A DNA stretch of 64,000 bases from JACRDG01 sp963760985 (GCA_963760985.1 CAVXFM010000015.1:806001-870000), one strand, 5' to 3'; numbered from the stretch's first letter, positions 36,527 to 47,005 are shown. The notes: generated from the letters alone by a model not told the origin. A program made the numbers and translations.

Positions 36527-37310
36527 CGCAACTTTTTTTTGTGCGTCCGTCCTGATGAGAGGCAGGCTGCTCTTGCGAAGTCACGGGTTTCACAGGAATT
36601 TTTCGTGCCACACGCCTGTCTTGATCTAGTCCATCCTGATTTCCAAGCCATTGAAAGAACAGTGAAGTGGGGTTGTTGCGGACGGCCGCCCCATCGTGGA
36701 TCGCCACGCAAAACCATTCGGCTTCCAGGGGTTGATCACGTGGGCCGGGAATGCGACACGTTGCCCTACACCCCTGTATTGCTTGTCTCAAAGGCCTTTG
36801 AAAAAGGTGCGAACCTCACGCGGACGGTGGAAAGGGGAATGACGATGCAGTGGCTCGTACAAGGAGGGGTTGCACGCGGCAAGACAGAGCAATGCGCAGG
36901 CATGGTGGTCCACTGAAACGGCCAGCACATGCCTTGCAGTTTCTCCTACGGTTCGTTTTTTCTGTGAACTGACATGCTACCCGAGGAAATCGAATCCGTT
37001 CTCAGTCCTGCCGTTTGATGTCTGTGTCGGCAGGCCTTCACCGGGACAGTCTCTTCAAAGGATTCAACCATCACGGCAAAGAGAAGAGGCTTTGATGAGG
37101 ATGTGCTGAACACGGCTGCTGTGGAACCGCATCATTCCATGTCTTTCCGTGACCGATGCGGTTCGCTTCACTCCTTACACCTCACGCGAATGTCTGCCCG
37201 AATCTTCACACCACAGGGCTCAGTAATTCGTTTCTGAAATCCAGCATCCTTGTAAGGGCTTTTTGCCTTCGTAGACCTCGTAAAGATCTTGAGACCCCAG
37301 CGGATCGTTC
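36527..37310. other. Intergenic region, nothing recognised
   Basis: It contains an eight-T run at 36534-36541 after the response-regulator stop, but no clear hairpin before it. The plus-strand ORFs here lack ribosome sites and family resemblance. Confidence 0.35.
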
Positions 37311-37736
37311 TCAGGCGCTGCAGCCCTCACCGCACTCACCCTCCACCATTTTGATCTTGTCCTCCTGGCGAGCCTTTCGTACCCTTGCCTGCATAATCTT
37401 CTCCGGAAGCTCGGTGACAGCCTCGGATTTGAGCGCATAGTCGAATGCGCCCAGTCGGATGCCTTTTGCTGCTGCCGTTACCCCATCCTCGTCGCAAATG
37501 AAAATCACCTCGGTGAGGGGCATAAGGTTCTTCACGTCCCGCATGAGGGCTATACAGTCGACTCCCGCCATGATGAGGTCCAGAACAACGACGTCGAATT
37601 CCCGCCGTTGGATCAAGGCCAATGCTTCCTGCCGGGTGGTAACGGTGACCACCGAAAAACCGTGCTCCCGGAGCGATCGTGACAACGTTTCGATAAGTTC
37701 GGGCTCCGCCTGGATCAGTAGCACCTCGGCATTCAT
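37311..37736 (-). CDS. Degenerate receiver-domain protein
   Basis: This 141-residue protein starts at ATG 37736 with GGAG upstream. The phospho-acceptor region (VVVLDLIMAG) and the lysine (DYALKSE) are kept. The acidic pair at the start is replaced (VLLIQAEPELIETL in place of VLLVDDEP-like) and the usual Thr/Ser is Cys (VIFICDED). Phosphorylation chemistry may therefore be altered or lost. The tail is basic and ends CGEGC. It may be a pseudo-receiver that senses by binding. Confidence 0.7.
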   Translation of the reverse strand: MNAEVLLIQAEPELIETLSRSLREHGFSVVTVTTRQEALALIQRREFDVVVLDLIMAGVDCIALMRDVKNLMPLTEVIFICDEDGVTAAAKGIRLGAFDYALKSEAVTELPEKIMQARVRKARQEDKIKMVEGECGEGCSA

Positions 37737-38355
37737 AGGATGGTCTCCATTGGGGCCCGCAAGAGCGGACGGATTCAATGGTTATCAGTCATCGGGGGCG
37801 AGAGACCAACTCCTCCCGCGTCCCGCAGAATCTTCAGTTGTGATACGAACCCTTCTGGCGTCGCAGTAACGGCTGTTCCTGCCGCACTTCCCGCGGCAGT
37901 CCTGCGTCCTTGGAAATACGGGCTTGTGTGTGACGCGATCATCAGGCCACCAGCAGCACATGAGCGATCCTGTTCACCTTCCCCACGTACCGCGAACACC
38001 AGGGGCCTTCACTGTCACACGACTCTGCGACGTCATGAAAAGGCAACGATTGCAAAGGTCTCACGCGAGGTCGCCTAGGAAGGAACGAGGCTTCCATCGT
38101 CCACAAGGTGCGGAGGACAGCACGCTGCCCCCATAGGGGGCAACCGTGGGGTTGCCCCTTTAGCCTCGACAATCCTGGTGCGCGGATAGAGTTTCTGAAA
38201 GGCTAAACCACGCGCCCGCTACGGACAGGGCTTGGGTCGAGACGTCCCGCGGGAGAGAGATGACCAGACTCCCACGGGACGGGGTTGAACGAGCGCGACG
38301 TCTTACAGATGGACCAGAGCCTCGACAGAAACCTTCGCTCGTCGCAGGTGATCCA
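37737..38355. other. Intergenic region with a hairpin at 38137-38158
   Basis: The stem GGGGCAACC / GGTTGCCCC with a GTGG loop is followed by TTT (38159-38161). No plus-strand gene precedes it directly, so its role is unclear. No gene is supported here. Confidence 0.4.
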
Positions 38356-40131
38356 TCAATGGTCAGTGGCAGCCGCTGATCCGCGCGGATACCGGATACT
38401 CTCCACCATATCCTGCACTTTCTGAGGCGGAGGCGCGGTGAGCAACGACACGATGGTCAGGACGACAAAGTTCAAGACCATGCCCACCGTGCCGATGCCT
38501 TCAGCACTGATGCCGAAGAACCACGGTGGATTGTGCCAGAAATTCACGTGGAGAATGTAGTAAGCAGTGAACCCGATTCCGACAATCATACCGGCTATAC
38601 AACCCTCCTTGTTCGCCCTTTTCCAGAAGACTCCCGCGATGATTATCGGGAAGAAGGACGAGGCCGCGAGGCCAAAGGCGAAGGCCACCACCTGGGCCAC
38701 AAACGCAGGAGGGTGTATACCGAAGTACCCGGCAATACAAATCGCCACACCAATCATGACGCGGCTGAGCATGAGCCGCTGCTTTTCAGTAGCCTGTGGA
38801 TTCCACATTCGAAAATAGAAATCGTGGGATATGGCTGCTCCAATGACGAGCAGCAACCCCGCAGCAGTGGAAAGGGCTGCGGCCAAACCTCCTGCAGCAA
38901 CGAGCGCAACCACCCAGTTGGGCAGGGCCGCAATTTCCGGGTTGGCCAACACCATGATGTCTCGGTCGATGTAAAGCTCGTTCTTGTTGGTAGTAAGTTG
39001 ATTCTTGACCATCCTCTGGCCCAGGGGGCCGGGCTTGGTGTCGAACACAGGTTTGCCTTTGAAAGGCGCGCCTGGCCGGTATTCGATCTTTCCATCCCCG
39101 TTCTTGTCAACCCAGGCGATCAGACCTGTTTTTTCCCAGTTATGGAACCAGGCAGGCACCTCTTTGTATGCTTTGTTATTGATCGTATCGAGCAGATTGT
39201 AACGGGCAAACACCGCGATGGCAGGGGCGGTGGTATACAGCAACGCGATGAAGAACAGAGCGTAGCCCGCGCTGGCACGAGCAGCCTTCACACTGGGCAC
39301 CGTATAGAATCGGATAATAACGTGAGGCAAGCCTGCCGTGCCGACCATCAGAGCAAAGGTGATGGCCAAAATGTCGAGCATCGACTTTTGCCCGGCTCCA
39401 AACGCAGCAGTGTACTGAGCAAATCCCAAATCCTTGTTTATGGCGTCGAGGACATCCAGCAGGTGCTTCCCCGCGTTCGCCCCACTGCTGACCGTCGCTC
39501 CGTAGCCGAACTGAGGAATGGGCCAGCCTGTCATTTTATAGGAAATGACGATAGCGGGAATAAGGTACGCAATGATCAGCACCGAATACTGGGCCACCTG
39601 CGTCCAGGTGATTCCCTTCATGCCGCCCAGACCTGCGTACACGAACACGATGCACATACCGATGACCACGCCTACATTGATGTCAACTTCGAGAAATCGG
39701 CTGAAGACGATGCCCACGCCCCTCATCTGGCCCGCAACATAGGTCAAGGACACAAAGATTGCGCATACGAGAGCAACCGTGCGGGCAGCATTGGAGTAAT
39801 ACCGGTCACCCACAAAGTCCGGCACGGTGTACTTGCCGAATTTGCGGAGATAAGGAGCCAGGAGCAGGGCGAGTAATACATAGCCCCCGGTCCATCCCAT
39901 GAGATACATGGACCCGCTATACCCTAGGAACGAAATGAGCCCTGCCATGGAGATGAACGATGCGGCGCTCATCCAGTCAGCGGCAGTGGCCATACCGTTG
40001 TACAGCGGGGGAACCGATGATCCGGCGACATAGAAGCCTCTCGTATCGGCAACGCGTGCGCGCCAGGCGATGTAGATGTAAAGCGCAAAAGTCGCTCCGA
40101 CGGTGATCCACGTCCAAGCCAATATCGACAT
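38356..40131 (-). CDS. Sodium:solute symporter, ActP-like (VC_2705 subfamily)
   Basis: This 591-residue permease has about 13 membrane helices. N-terminal signature: DTRGFYVAGSSVPPLYNGMATAADWMSAASF. Also present are GMKGITWTQVAQYSVLIIAYLIPA, VGTAGLPHVIIRFYTV and LAAALSTAAGLLLVIGAAI. Such proteins import short-chain carboxylates such as acetate with Na+. A loop of roughly 70 residues contains WVDKNGDGKIEY, an EF-hand-like calcium-binding pattern, inserted between helices. It is coupled to the DUF4212 gene 55 bases upstream. RBS AAAGGAG precedes ATG 40131. Confidence 0.92.
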   Translation of the reverse strand: MSILAWTWITVGATFALYIYIAWRARVADTRGFYVAGSSVPPLYNGMATAADWMSAASFISMAGLISFLGYSGSMYLMGWTGGYVLLALLLAPYLRKFGKYTVPDFVGDRYYSNAARTVALVCAIFVSLTYVAGQMRGVGIVFSRFLEVDINVGVVIGMCIVFVYAGLGGMKGITWTQVAQYSVLIIAYLIPAIVISYKMTGWPIPQFGYGATVSSGANAGKHLLDVLDAINKDLGFAQYTAAFGAGQKSMLDILAITFALMVGTAGLPHVIIRFYTVPSVKAARASAGYALFFIALLYTTAPAIAVFARYNLLDTINNKAYKEVPAWFHNWEKTGLIAWVDKNGDGKIEYRPGAPFKGKPVFDTKPGPLGQRMVKNQLTTNKNELYIDRDIMVLANPEIAALPNWVVALVAAGGLAAALSTAAGLLLVIGAAISHDFYFRMWNPQATEKQRLMLSRVMIGVAICIAGYFGIHPPAFVAQVVAFAFGLAASSFFPIIIAGVFWKRANKEGCIAGMIVGIGFTAYYILHVNFWHNPPWFFGISAEGIGTVGMVLNFVVLTIVSLLTAPPPQKVQDMVESIRYPRGSAAATDH

Positions 40132-40186
40132 CAGTACGCTCCTTTCTTCTCGAATTCCTCTTTATTGCAACTGGTTATAGACGGAA

Positions 40187-40441
40187 TCATTCGTGGACGT
40201 CGTACTTCTTGTCCAAGCGGTTCATCAACGCGCAATACACAAAGATCATGATCACGAAGATCACCTCGGATCCCTGATTCGCGAACCAGAAACCCAGCGG
40301 GAATCCGCCAATATGAAAAGCGTTCAGGGGTTGGACCAACATAATCCCGAGCACGTATGACACAATAAACCATACGGCCAAGAGAATGATAATCAGCGTC
40401 AGGTTTTCCCGCCAATACGCCTCTAGAGACTTTTGTTCCAT
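40187..40441 (-). CDS. DUF4212 small subunit of ActP-type symporter
   Basis: This 84-residue protein has two helices: LTLIIILLAVWFIVSYVLGI and FPLGFWFANQGSEVIFVIMI. The family (DUF4212, sodium symporter small subunit) is always found directly upstream of VC_2705-type symporters, as here. AAGGAGGGACTGAAT precedes the ATG. It probably assists assembly or coupling of the permease. Confidence 0.92.
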   Translation of the reverse strand: MEQKSLEAYWRENLTLIIILLAVWFIVSYVLGIMLVQPLNAFHIGGFPLGFWFANQGSEVIFVIMIFVYCALMNRLDKKYDVHE

Positions 40442-41409
40442 ATTCAGTCCCTCCTTATGATCCGGAGCCCCGACGGGCCCCGAGGTTTGACTCTTACTAA
40501 CCTCCCCACTCCAGTGCGCCGCTGTCGGGCGAACATCACCTCATAACCGCTGCTTGGGAAACAGGGACATGCTTGCCTCGTGGATCACGGCAACCTGAAA
40601 GTTGAGTCCTTCACTCACAACGACTTTGGCTTGTACTGTGGCTCACCACCCTCCTTTCGTAGGATCGACTTGTTTGAAGGGTTTGCCTCCCTCATGCGGG
40701 CTTGTCTCCGGTGTCACGGACTGCTTGCAGCCATATTCCTGTCCCGTGAAATCCCGAAGCCGGCAGGCCTGATTTCACCTGGACGCAGGCCGAGATTCTC
40801 CGTTTCCCGCTTTCTCGTGATTCATTGTCCGGAATAGGTACGGCAACCGAGCAATGGATCACTGGGAAGCTGGCTTCTGTTGCGCTTGTGGGCAAACGTT
40901 GCGCGGCGCTTTGCTTTCCTGAAGCCGCGGCACAAAGGTAGAGCGTCCGTCGGGACCGACGTAACACTCCCGAGGAAAGGCTGCTCAGCCAAGCTCCCTG
41001 TGCCCATTTGGAAATGAGACACGTGGGAGAAGCGCGGCCTTAACTATTGATCAATCGTCAACACAGGGTCGCGCGACGGGAGCCCATTCAGATTTTGGTG
41101 CGATGTTGGGTCAGTCGAGCTCTGGACCTTCGCAGCAACCGCCCTCTTTCGCGGACTCATTCGTCCCTGTTGAGAGCGACGATATATATGTTAGCAATTT
41201 TCGTTCCAACATGAGTCTGTTATCGGTTTCGTAACCAAGAGAGCCACCAAAACCCTTGTCAGAAGGGGCTTAGACTCGTCTCCGGCAATGTGGACGAGGA
41301 GGTGAGGATGGAAAGGCTTGTGTAGCAATTAAGTGACACAGATTCCGCGGCAAGGGAGAGACCCTTGCAGACAGCTCGTTTCACGCTGTCACATATCTGC
41401 ACATATTTG
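40442..41409. other. Long intergenic region upstream of the symporter operon
   Basis: No gene is supported. The symporter operon promoter and the 3' end of the sigma-54 activator are located here. I searched for a TGGCAC-N5-TTGC element reading leftwards into the symporter operon and did not see a good match, so control by the adjacent activator is not shown. Confidence 0.4.
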
Positions 41410-43320
41410 TTAGTTTTCTGCAACATCCCCTTCACCATCTGATGCTTTCAAGTACCGATAGAAAGAAAACCGTGATACTCCAAGTAACTGAGCCGCCAAC
41501 TTCTTGTTTCCGGATGATCGCTTGAGCGCCTCTTTGCACAAGGCCTCCGTGAGTTCGTCTCTACGCCGCTGCACATTCAGATCTGAAAACAAGCTTGTTT
41601 TCCAGGGAGTTCCGTCGACATCAGGTTCTTCCGATTCAAAATCCGGCTCCCAGTGACCGCTGTCCCACATGATGAGTGCGCGTTCCAGCACGTTTCTGAG
41701 CTCCCGCACGTTCCCCGGCCAGGTACGCCGTGCGAGCGCGTCCATGTGCGCCGGACCGAAGTGCGGTATACGTGAGACATGCATGTCCCCCGCAAGCCTC
41801 TGCATCAGTTCGCCGACCAAAATCGGGATGTCTTCGGATCTCTCTCTCAATGAGGGAACGCGAATGCAAAAGACGTTCAGGCGATAATACAGCGCCTTGA
41901 GGAAACGGCCCTGGCACACCTCGTCTCTCAGATCCCTGTGGCTTGCCGCGATGAGCCGTATGTTGACGAATACGCGTTTCTCGCCGCCGACCCGTAAGAA
42001 CGACTTGGAGTCCAGGAAGGTCAACAGCTTGGCCTGCATTTCCAGCGGAAGTTCACCGATCTCGTTGAGCAGCAGCGTGCCGCCTTCTGCCAGCTCTACC
42101 ATGCCCTTCTTGCGGCCTCGTGCCCCGGTGAACGCACCGGGTTCGTACCCGAACAACTCCGATTCGACCAGCTCGTGAGAGAGTGCTGCACAGTTGATTT
42201 CGAAAAAAGGACCGTTGTTTCGGCGAGAGTGCGCGTGAACATACCGCGCGAGAAAGTCTTTACCCGAACCGCTTTCTCCCTGCAGCATCACCAGGCTCTC
42301 GGTGGGCGCCACTTGACGAGCTTTGAGCAGAGTCGACCTCATGGCCGATGAAGGATACTCATATCGTGAGAAACCCCGGGAAGGCATGGCTCTCTTGCGT
42401 TCGGTGATGTCCCGGGAGATGCGACACAGGCCGATGATTGCCCCTTCGTCGTTGCGCAGCGGCACGCCGATGTCGTGGAACGTGCGCATCACGCCATTGA
42501 TAGGTCTGGTGTGCTCTTCCTCGATGACTTCTCCGGTGAGCACGCGCAGATCCACCTCGGTCACATGAGTCCCTGCTTCATCACCGTAGATGTCCTCCGC
42601 AGTGAGTCCGATAAGTTCAGACGCGGGGCGTCCCAGAAGTTTTTCCATGGCAGGATTCACATCGGTCATCTTCCGGTTCACATCCTTGATGTGGATGCAG
42701 TCCTGAGCGCTTTCAAAAATAGTCCGAAAGCGTTCCTCACTCTTGCGGAGTGCCTCCTCGGCCTGCTTGAGTTCGGTGATATCCATTACCGTGACCAGGG
42801 TGTGGGTACGAGTCTTCAGATCTGAGGGAATTGCAATGCGCACATGCACGTTGATGGTTTCGCCCTCGAAAGTGTGGGTGATGGCTTCCATCTCTACCAG
42901 CGTCTTACGCTCGGCGATGGCCAGGATTTCCTCCTTGAGCGTTTCGATTGACTGGGGAATCAACAACCGCGCTCTCGGGCCCAGCAGCTCTTCTATACTT
43001 TGTGCGCGATACATCTTTCGCGTTTCTTCGTTCGCGTCTATGACCGAGATTATTTGAGCAGCTCCACGAACGAACTCAGGGTGAGCGTCCAGGTAGGCCC
43101 GAAGATCGGTGACCCCTTCCTCTCCGAGGCGTTCAATGGCCTCCAGGAGTACGGAAAGATCTTCCTCCCACATGGCAACCGGAGCGGATTCAAATATCCA
43201 TCGGTATTTTCCTGCAGCGTGGCAAGGAGTTCCCATACAGTGAACGGCTCTTTGTTCCCTCGTGTCAGAAGCTGCACCACGATCCACGAAAGTCTCCCAT
43301 GCGTTGATTGTAATACTCAT
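41410..43320 (-). CDS. PAS-domain sigma-54-dependent transcription activator
   Basis: This protein has 636 residues from ATG 43320, chosen because AAGG lies eight bases upstream. Domains: PAS-like regions (KYRWIFESAPVAMWEEDLSV; ERFRTIFESAQDCIHIKDVN), then an AAA+ domain with Walker A GESGSGKD, the sigma-54 contact loop GYEPGAFTGA, Walker B GGTLLLNEIGEL, LKALYYRLNVFCIRVPSLRER, TWPGNVRELRNVLERAL, and a Fis-type HTH at the end (KKLAAQLLGVSRFSFYRYL). Walker B has Asn where Asp is usual (LDEIGEL), so ATP hydrolysis may be modified. It may regulate the symporter operon next to it; no site was seen. Confidence 0.88.
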   Translation of the reverse strand: MSITINAWETFVDRGAASDTREQRAVHCMGTPCHAAGKYRWIFESAPVAMWEEDLSVLLEAIERLGEEGVTDLRAYLDAHPEFVRGAAQIISVIDANEETRKMYRAQSIEELLGPRARLLIPQSIETLKEEILAIAERKTLVEMEAITHTFEGETINVHVRIAIPSDLKTRTHTLVTVMDITELKQAEEALRKSEERFRTIFESAQDCIHIKDVNRKMTDVNPAMEKLLGRPASELIGLTAEDIYGDEAGTHVTEVDLRVLTGEVIEEEHTRPINGVMRTFHDIGVPLRNDEGAIIGLCRISRDITERKRAMPSRGFSRYEYPSSAMRSTLLKARQVAPTESLVMLQGESGSGKDFLARYVHAHSRRNNGPFFEINCAALSHELVESELFGYEPGAFTGARGRKKGMVELAEGGTLLLNEIGELPLEMQAKLLTFLDSKSFLRVGGEKRVFVNIRLIAASHRDLRDEVCQGRFLKALYYRLNVFCIRVPSLRERSEDIPILVGELMQRLAGDMHVSRIPHFGPAHMDALARRTWPGNVRELRNVLERALIMWDSGHWEPDFESEEPDVDGTPWKTSLFSDLNVQRRRDELTEALCKEALKRSSGNKKLAAQLLGVSRFSFYRYLKASDGEGDVAEN

Positions 43321-43476
43321 GTGCCAGACCTTGTCCCCTCTCACGGTTTGTCTAGATGGTTGCAAGACGATGAACCGACCGGGCATCGGGACGCGGCCGC
43401 GGGCAAATCGGACGCTCAACTCAGGAATTTGATGCAAGAGCGCTGTCTCTGCCCGAGGCGTGCGGAGAACCAAGCC

Positions 43477-44289
43477 TCAGCAAATCAATCGCGGTGCAAG
43501 AGCGCTGGCCCAAGGGCCTACGCCCGCCACCGATCGGAAATTCATCCCCGTCAGGCTGTATTCCCTAACCATCTCTTCAAAAACGGAGGAATTTTTTACG
43601 AGCCAACTTCCAAAACATGAATCCCAACCTGGACATATGCATCTGGCCTGACGATCCCTCATGTGAGAAGCACTTGCTCGCCCCTCTTCATTTCCGAGAA
43701 CGAGGCATGCAATGACAGGTGATTGCAGAATTCGGCCTTTCCAGCCGAGAATCGGTTTCACCTGGAGCGAGGGACCTGAGGCACGGGGAATCGCAGAAAA
43801 AGACATGACGGGCTGACAGAAAGGAAGGAGAACGCGTTGAGGGGAAAGCAAGGATGGGCAGGAGTTAAGACAAGAACGGAAATATGGTGGAAAGGAACTA
43901 CTGAAGATGTGAGGTGTGGCCTGCTTGGCGAATCGGCACACACTTTCTGGGGTTTCGGCTGGTGGTTCGGAGACGAGATCGTATCCCGGACCGGTGAGAC
44001 TGCAAGGCGGACCGTGAATACGTACCGTGTTGGTCGGATCAACCCTTGGTCTGGGGACGACTTTCTCAGAGGAGAAGAAGGCGACGCGGTCCAGCACAAA
44101 GAGATTCCATGCTTCCACGGTGGCGACGAGTTTCTCGTGGCCGCCAGAGTCGTCCTGGTTGCTGGTTACCGGCACCACTCGGACCGATCTTGCGGGAAGA
44201 ATCGGAAAATCGTTCCCACAAAAATCGTCGAACACGCACAGAGCAAGAAAGGCGAGAATGAGAATTGCGTACAACCGGTGTCTGGTCAC
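43477..44289 (-). CDS. Possible exported hypothetical protein
   Basis: The GTG at 44289 has GGAGAGGA upstream and opens with a membrane or signal segment (RLYAILILAFLALCVF). The next roughly 100 residues look protein-like (VPVTSNQDDSGGHEKLVATVEAW). The remainder is rich in Ser, Pro, Arg and Cys and looks non-coding, so the 3' part may be out of frame. Family not recognised. Confidence 0.35.
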   Translation of the reverse strand: MTRHRLYAILILAFLALCVFDDFCGNDFPILPARSVRVVPVTSNQDDSGGHEKLVATVEAWNLFVLDRVAFFSSEKVVPRPRVDPTNTVRIHGPPCSLTGPGYDLVSEPPAETPESVCRFAKQATPHIFSSSFPPYFRSCLNSCPSLLSPQRVLLPFCQPVMSFSAIPRASGPSLQVKPILGWKGRILQSPVIACLVLGNEEGRASASHMRDRQARCICPGWDSCFGSWLVKNSSVFEEMVREYSLTGMNFRSVAGVGPWASALAPRLIC

Positions 44290-44522
44290 AGCATCCTCTC
44301 CCCTCGGCTGAAAGCCGTTCGGTAGTCATCTATGCGGTCTTAGGAATCTCATGCGGACACCCTGACGAATGGGAGCCTGCACGTACCGTGGCATTATACC
44401 AATGCGGCCGACTCTGCGCAAGCATGAGTGGCTCTCAGAGTATCGTATCTTCACACAACCCTCAGGCCGAGAGACCTGAGCGCTGAACGGTCACGATTGC
44501 CTGTGCGTGAGATGGCGGTAAT

Positions 44523-44750
44523 CTACGCTCCTGTGTGATCCGCGAGCCTGGAAGAAAGTTTCTTCTTGATCTTCAAGCCGAGGAATCCGGTCATCCATAC
44601 GATGAGTCCGATCCAGCACGCGATAGAAACGTAAAATGGTGCCCAAAACTGTCGGTTGATTATGCCGTTGAGTACAGCAATAACCACAGCGCACAAGCAG
44701 GCGTAAAAACCTAGTTGTCGTATGAAGTTGAGTATCTTCTCCGCGCTCAT
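44523..44750 (-). CDS. Small two-helix membrane protein
   Basis: This 75-residue protein starts at ATG 44750 (AAGG upstream); the longer ORF form adds a non-conserved stretch. Two hydrophobic helices (LGFYACLCAVVIAVLNGII and FYVSIACWIGLIVWMTGFLG) are followed by a basic tail. The pattern fits a small 2TM-type protein. Role unknown. Confidence 0.65.
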   Translation of the reverse strand: MSAEKILNFIRQLGFYACLCAVVIAVLNGIINRQFWAPFYVSIACWIGLIVWMTGFLGLKIKKKLSSRLADHTGA

Positions 44751-45408
44751 CTGTATCCGCCTTCCGTGCCCCCCATGGTGATTCCCGGGGTTGGACTTTC
44801 CCCGGTGAATGTTTCCCGTTTCCGTTTGCGTCGGAGAGAAGGCCTCAACAAGCTTCCCAAGGACGAGTCGGCCGAAGGTCACTTGTCGAATCCCACCTGG
44901 AGACCCGATGTCAGGGGCTTTGGAAGAAATGCCGAGAGAGGATCACGGCCTTGGCAAGTCTTTCCGCGGCAGGCCGGGCCAACCCTCTGTTCCCGTTCCG
45001 GATCAGATTTCCAGCCCTACAACGATTGGGGTCCCGTGGTAGAGACACTTATACCAAGGTGCGGTCCCAAGCGCAACCCCTAGTGCGTACAGACCTCTCG
45101 ACACGCGAGAAGAGTTACATACAGGAAACCCTTGTGAGCGTTCACCGCGAGAGATAAAGCATGAACCAGGGAATGGTGAGAACTGTTTGGGGACTTTTTC
45201 GTGTCTTTGTGACTTTGTGACTTTGTGGTTGGCTATTCTTGGTTCAACTCACCTCGCGGCGTACGATTACCATCCCTCGGCAACCATAGAGTGTGGGCAC
45301 CTTTGATGAAAGAGAACCTCCAGGCAACCCCGTTCTTATTACCTCAGGCGGTTTCTGGGAGGTGAAGGGCCTTCAGCCTCAGGAATCCAGGATCTGACGG
45401 ATGCACCT
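44751..45408. other. Intergenic region with a repeat-B fragment
   Basis: Bases about 45190-45250 contain TTTTTCGTGTCTTTGTGACTTTGTGACTTTGTGG, the reverse half of repeat B (see 27650). No gene is recognised in the rest. Confidence 0.45.
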
Positions 45409-46569
45409 TCAACGGGCAGAGGCAAACTCCCGTTTCAAGCTCGTCATCAAGACCGCACTTTTTTCGCGGAGCAACGCGAGTTTTTGCTCAAATTGGTCTC
45501 GGTCATTCCCCACGCCCTTGGACAAGGATTTCATTTCCAGGCAGAGGGCCCACAGTTTTCGGACATCCTCGTGAACGCGAACGGATTCGGGGCAAGGATT
45601 GTCCGCGCTTCTCAAGAGAGCCTCGGCCTCCCTTTCTCTCCCAGGGGGGGGCTCGTAGTCCCTGACTATTGTGCCGCGCTCTTCCCAGTTTATTCCCACC
45701 TGGGAACACGTGTACCAATAAATTGCCGTCAGGCCTGCAACCGCATTGTACGCAGCGGTAAGATGCTCGACATACTCTTCGTTACGGCAATCGTTCGCAG
45801 GAGGTTCATGCTTCGGCGGGCTTGCCAACTCCTGGGATGTGTAGGGAGCCACCTTTCCCTCAGGGGATATTTCCGCATGAGGTGGGGCAGGAACTTGGGA
45901 AGGCTTTTCGTTCTTGGTTGCACTTTCTCCAGGCAGCTTTTGGTCAGGCTTGGTCTCGGGCTGCGGCTCGGAACGCGGGAGCGATTGGGCAAGGATGTCA
46001 GCCTGTAATGGATTGGTCTCGCCCACGTGGGTGGCCTTGAAGTTCCAGGCCGGCGTGGGATCGGGATATTGCCACAAGCCTATTGCCTCCTCGTGGGCCA
46101 AATCCTCGAGTCGCTTGTACCCTCTTTCGAACGGCACCAGCGGCTCATACCACCATGCAATACCTTTTCTCAGCAGCTCTTCGTTGAGCGATTTTCCGTC
46201 AACGGTGACGAGACCCATGACCCGCCCGTACGAGTCATGAGCCTCAATGTCAGGACTGTACCAGGGACCCTTTACGATTCCGGGAAGGGGCTGAACCTTC
46301 ACTCTGCGGTGCAACACTCTGTCGATAACGTACTCCCGGGCCTCTTTGGCAAAAGGCTTCGCTCCAAGAGGACAGTGGATGCCGTACACGCGGACAGTTT
46401 CAATCTTTTCCTTACTCCGCTGGACTCGTATCTCATGGGGCCGTACGACTCCCACCACCTCTCCGCTCCACGGCGAGTAGAGTTCGGGATGCATGAGAGA
46501 GAGCACCAGAATGATCAGCCACCGGGCTGCATTCATGAGGAGCCCGAGGATATAATCCAACACATGCAT
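45409..46569 (-). CDS. Thermonuclease (SNase)-like domain protein with C-terminal extension
   Basis: This protein of about 386 residues opens with a membrane segment (LLMNAARWLIILVLSLM), then an OB-fold domain like staphylococcal nuclease: GEVVGVVRPHEIRV, VRVYGIHCPLGAKPFAKEAREYV, DSYGRVMGLVTVDGKSLNEELLRKGIAWWY. The usual GIDAPE motif is GIHCPL, so the catalytic Asp is replaced and activity is doubtful. The Pro/Glu-rich linker (about residues 195-270) precedes a Cys-containing helical domain. The start is uncertain (ATG 46569 has a poor ribosome site). The role may be binding rather than cleavage. Confidence 0.7.
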   Translation of the reverse strand: MHVLDYILGLLMNAARWLIILVLSLMHPELYSPWSGEVVGVVRPHEIRVQRSKEKIETVRVYGIHCPLGAKPFAKEAREYVIDRVLHRRVKVQPLPGIVKGPWYSPDIEAHDSYGRVMGLVTVDGKSLNEELLRKGIAWWYEPLVPFERGYKRLEDLAHEEAIGLWQYPDPTPAWNFKATHVGETNPLQADILAQSLPRSEPQPETKPDQKLPGESATKNEKPSQVPAPPHAEISPEGKVAPYTSQELASPPKHEPPANDCRNEEYVEHLTAAYNAVAGLTAIYWYTCSQVGINWEERGTIVRDYEPPPGREREAEALLRSADNPCPESVRVHEDVRKLWALCLEMKSLSKGVGNDRDQFEQKLALLREKSAVLMTSLKREFASAR

Positions 46570-47005
46570 GGCTTTTTGCGCAAACGCTGTACGGTCCCCG
46601 ACTGCGGGGAGTCCTCTAGGTGGAGATGGCACGCATCTTCATAGACACAAGGGCCTGTCTCTTCATTCCTAACCTAATTCATCGCGAGCCCTTGAGTCAA
46701 CGCGTCACCCAAGGCCAATCCGGAAATGTCACCAAGCAAGGAGTGAGGATGGACCCTCGTAGAGGAGGCATCCTCTCGTGCGAATTGAAATCGGCGATCG
46801 CAGTGCGATCGACCGCCTGGAGAGGCTCAATGCATCGGGTCATCGCCCCTCACCTACGTGAGGCAAGAATGGGGACCATAATCCGATCCAAGCAATTTTA
46901 CACGCGGCATATTGCGAAAAATTCGTGACGCCTTTGGTCTTTTCGTATTCGGTGGTGTATTCTTAAAGTGCACGTGAGTGAGTGTAGCTCAGGGAGTAAG
47001 GTAAA
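46570..47005. other. Intergenic region, nothing recognised
   Basis: No conserved gene was recognised. The promoter of the micro-ORF at 47006 would be in its right part. Confidence 0.35.

Noticed and set aside
40442..40700. Sigma-54 promoter for the symporter operon
   Set aside because: No TGGCAC-N5-TTGC element was found reading into the operon.
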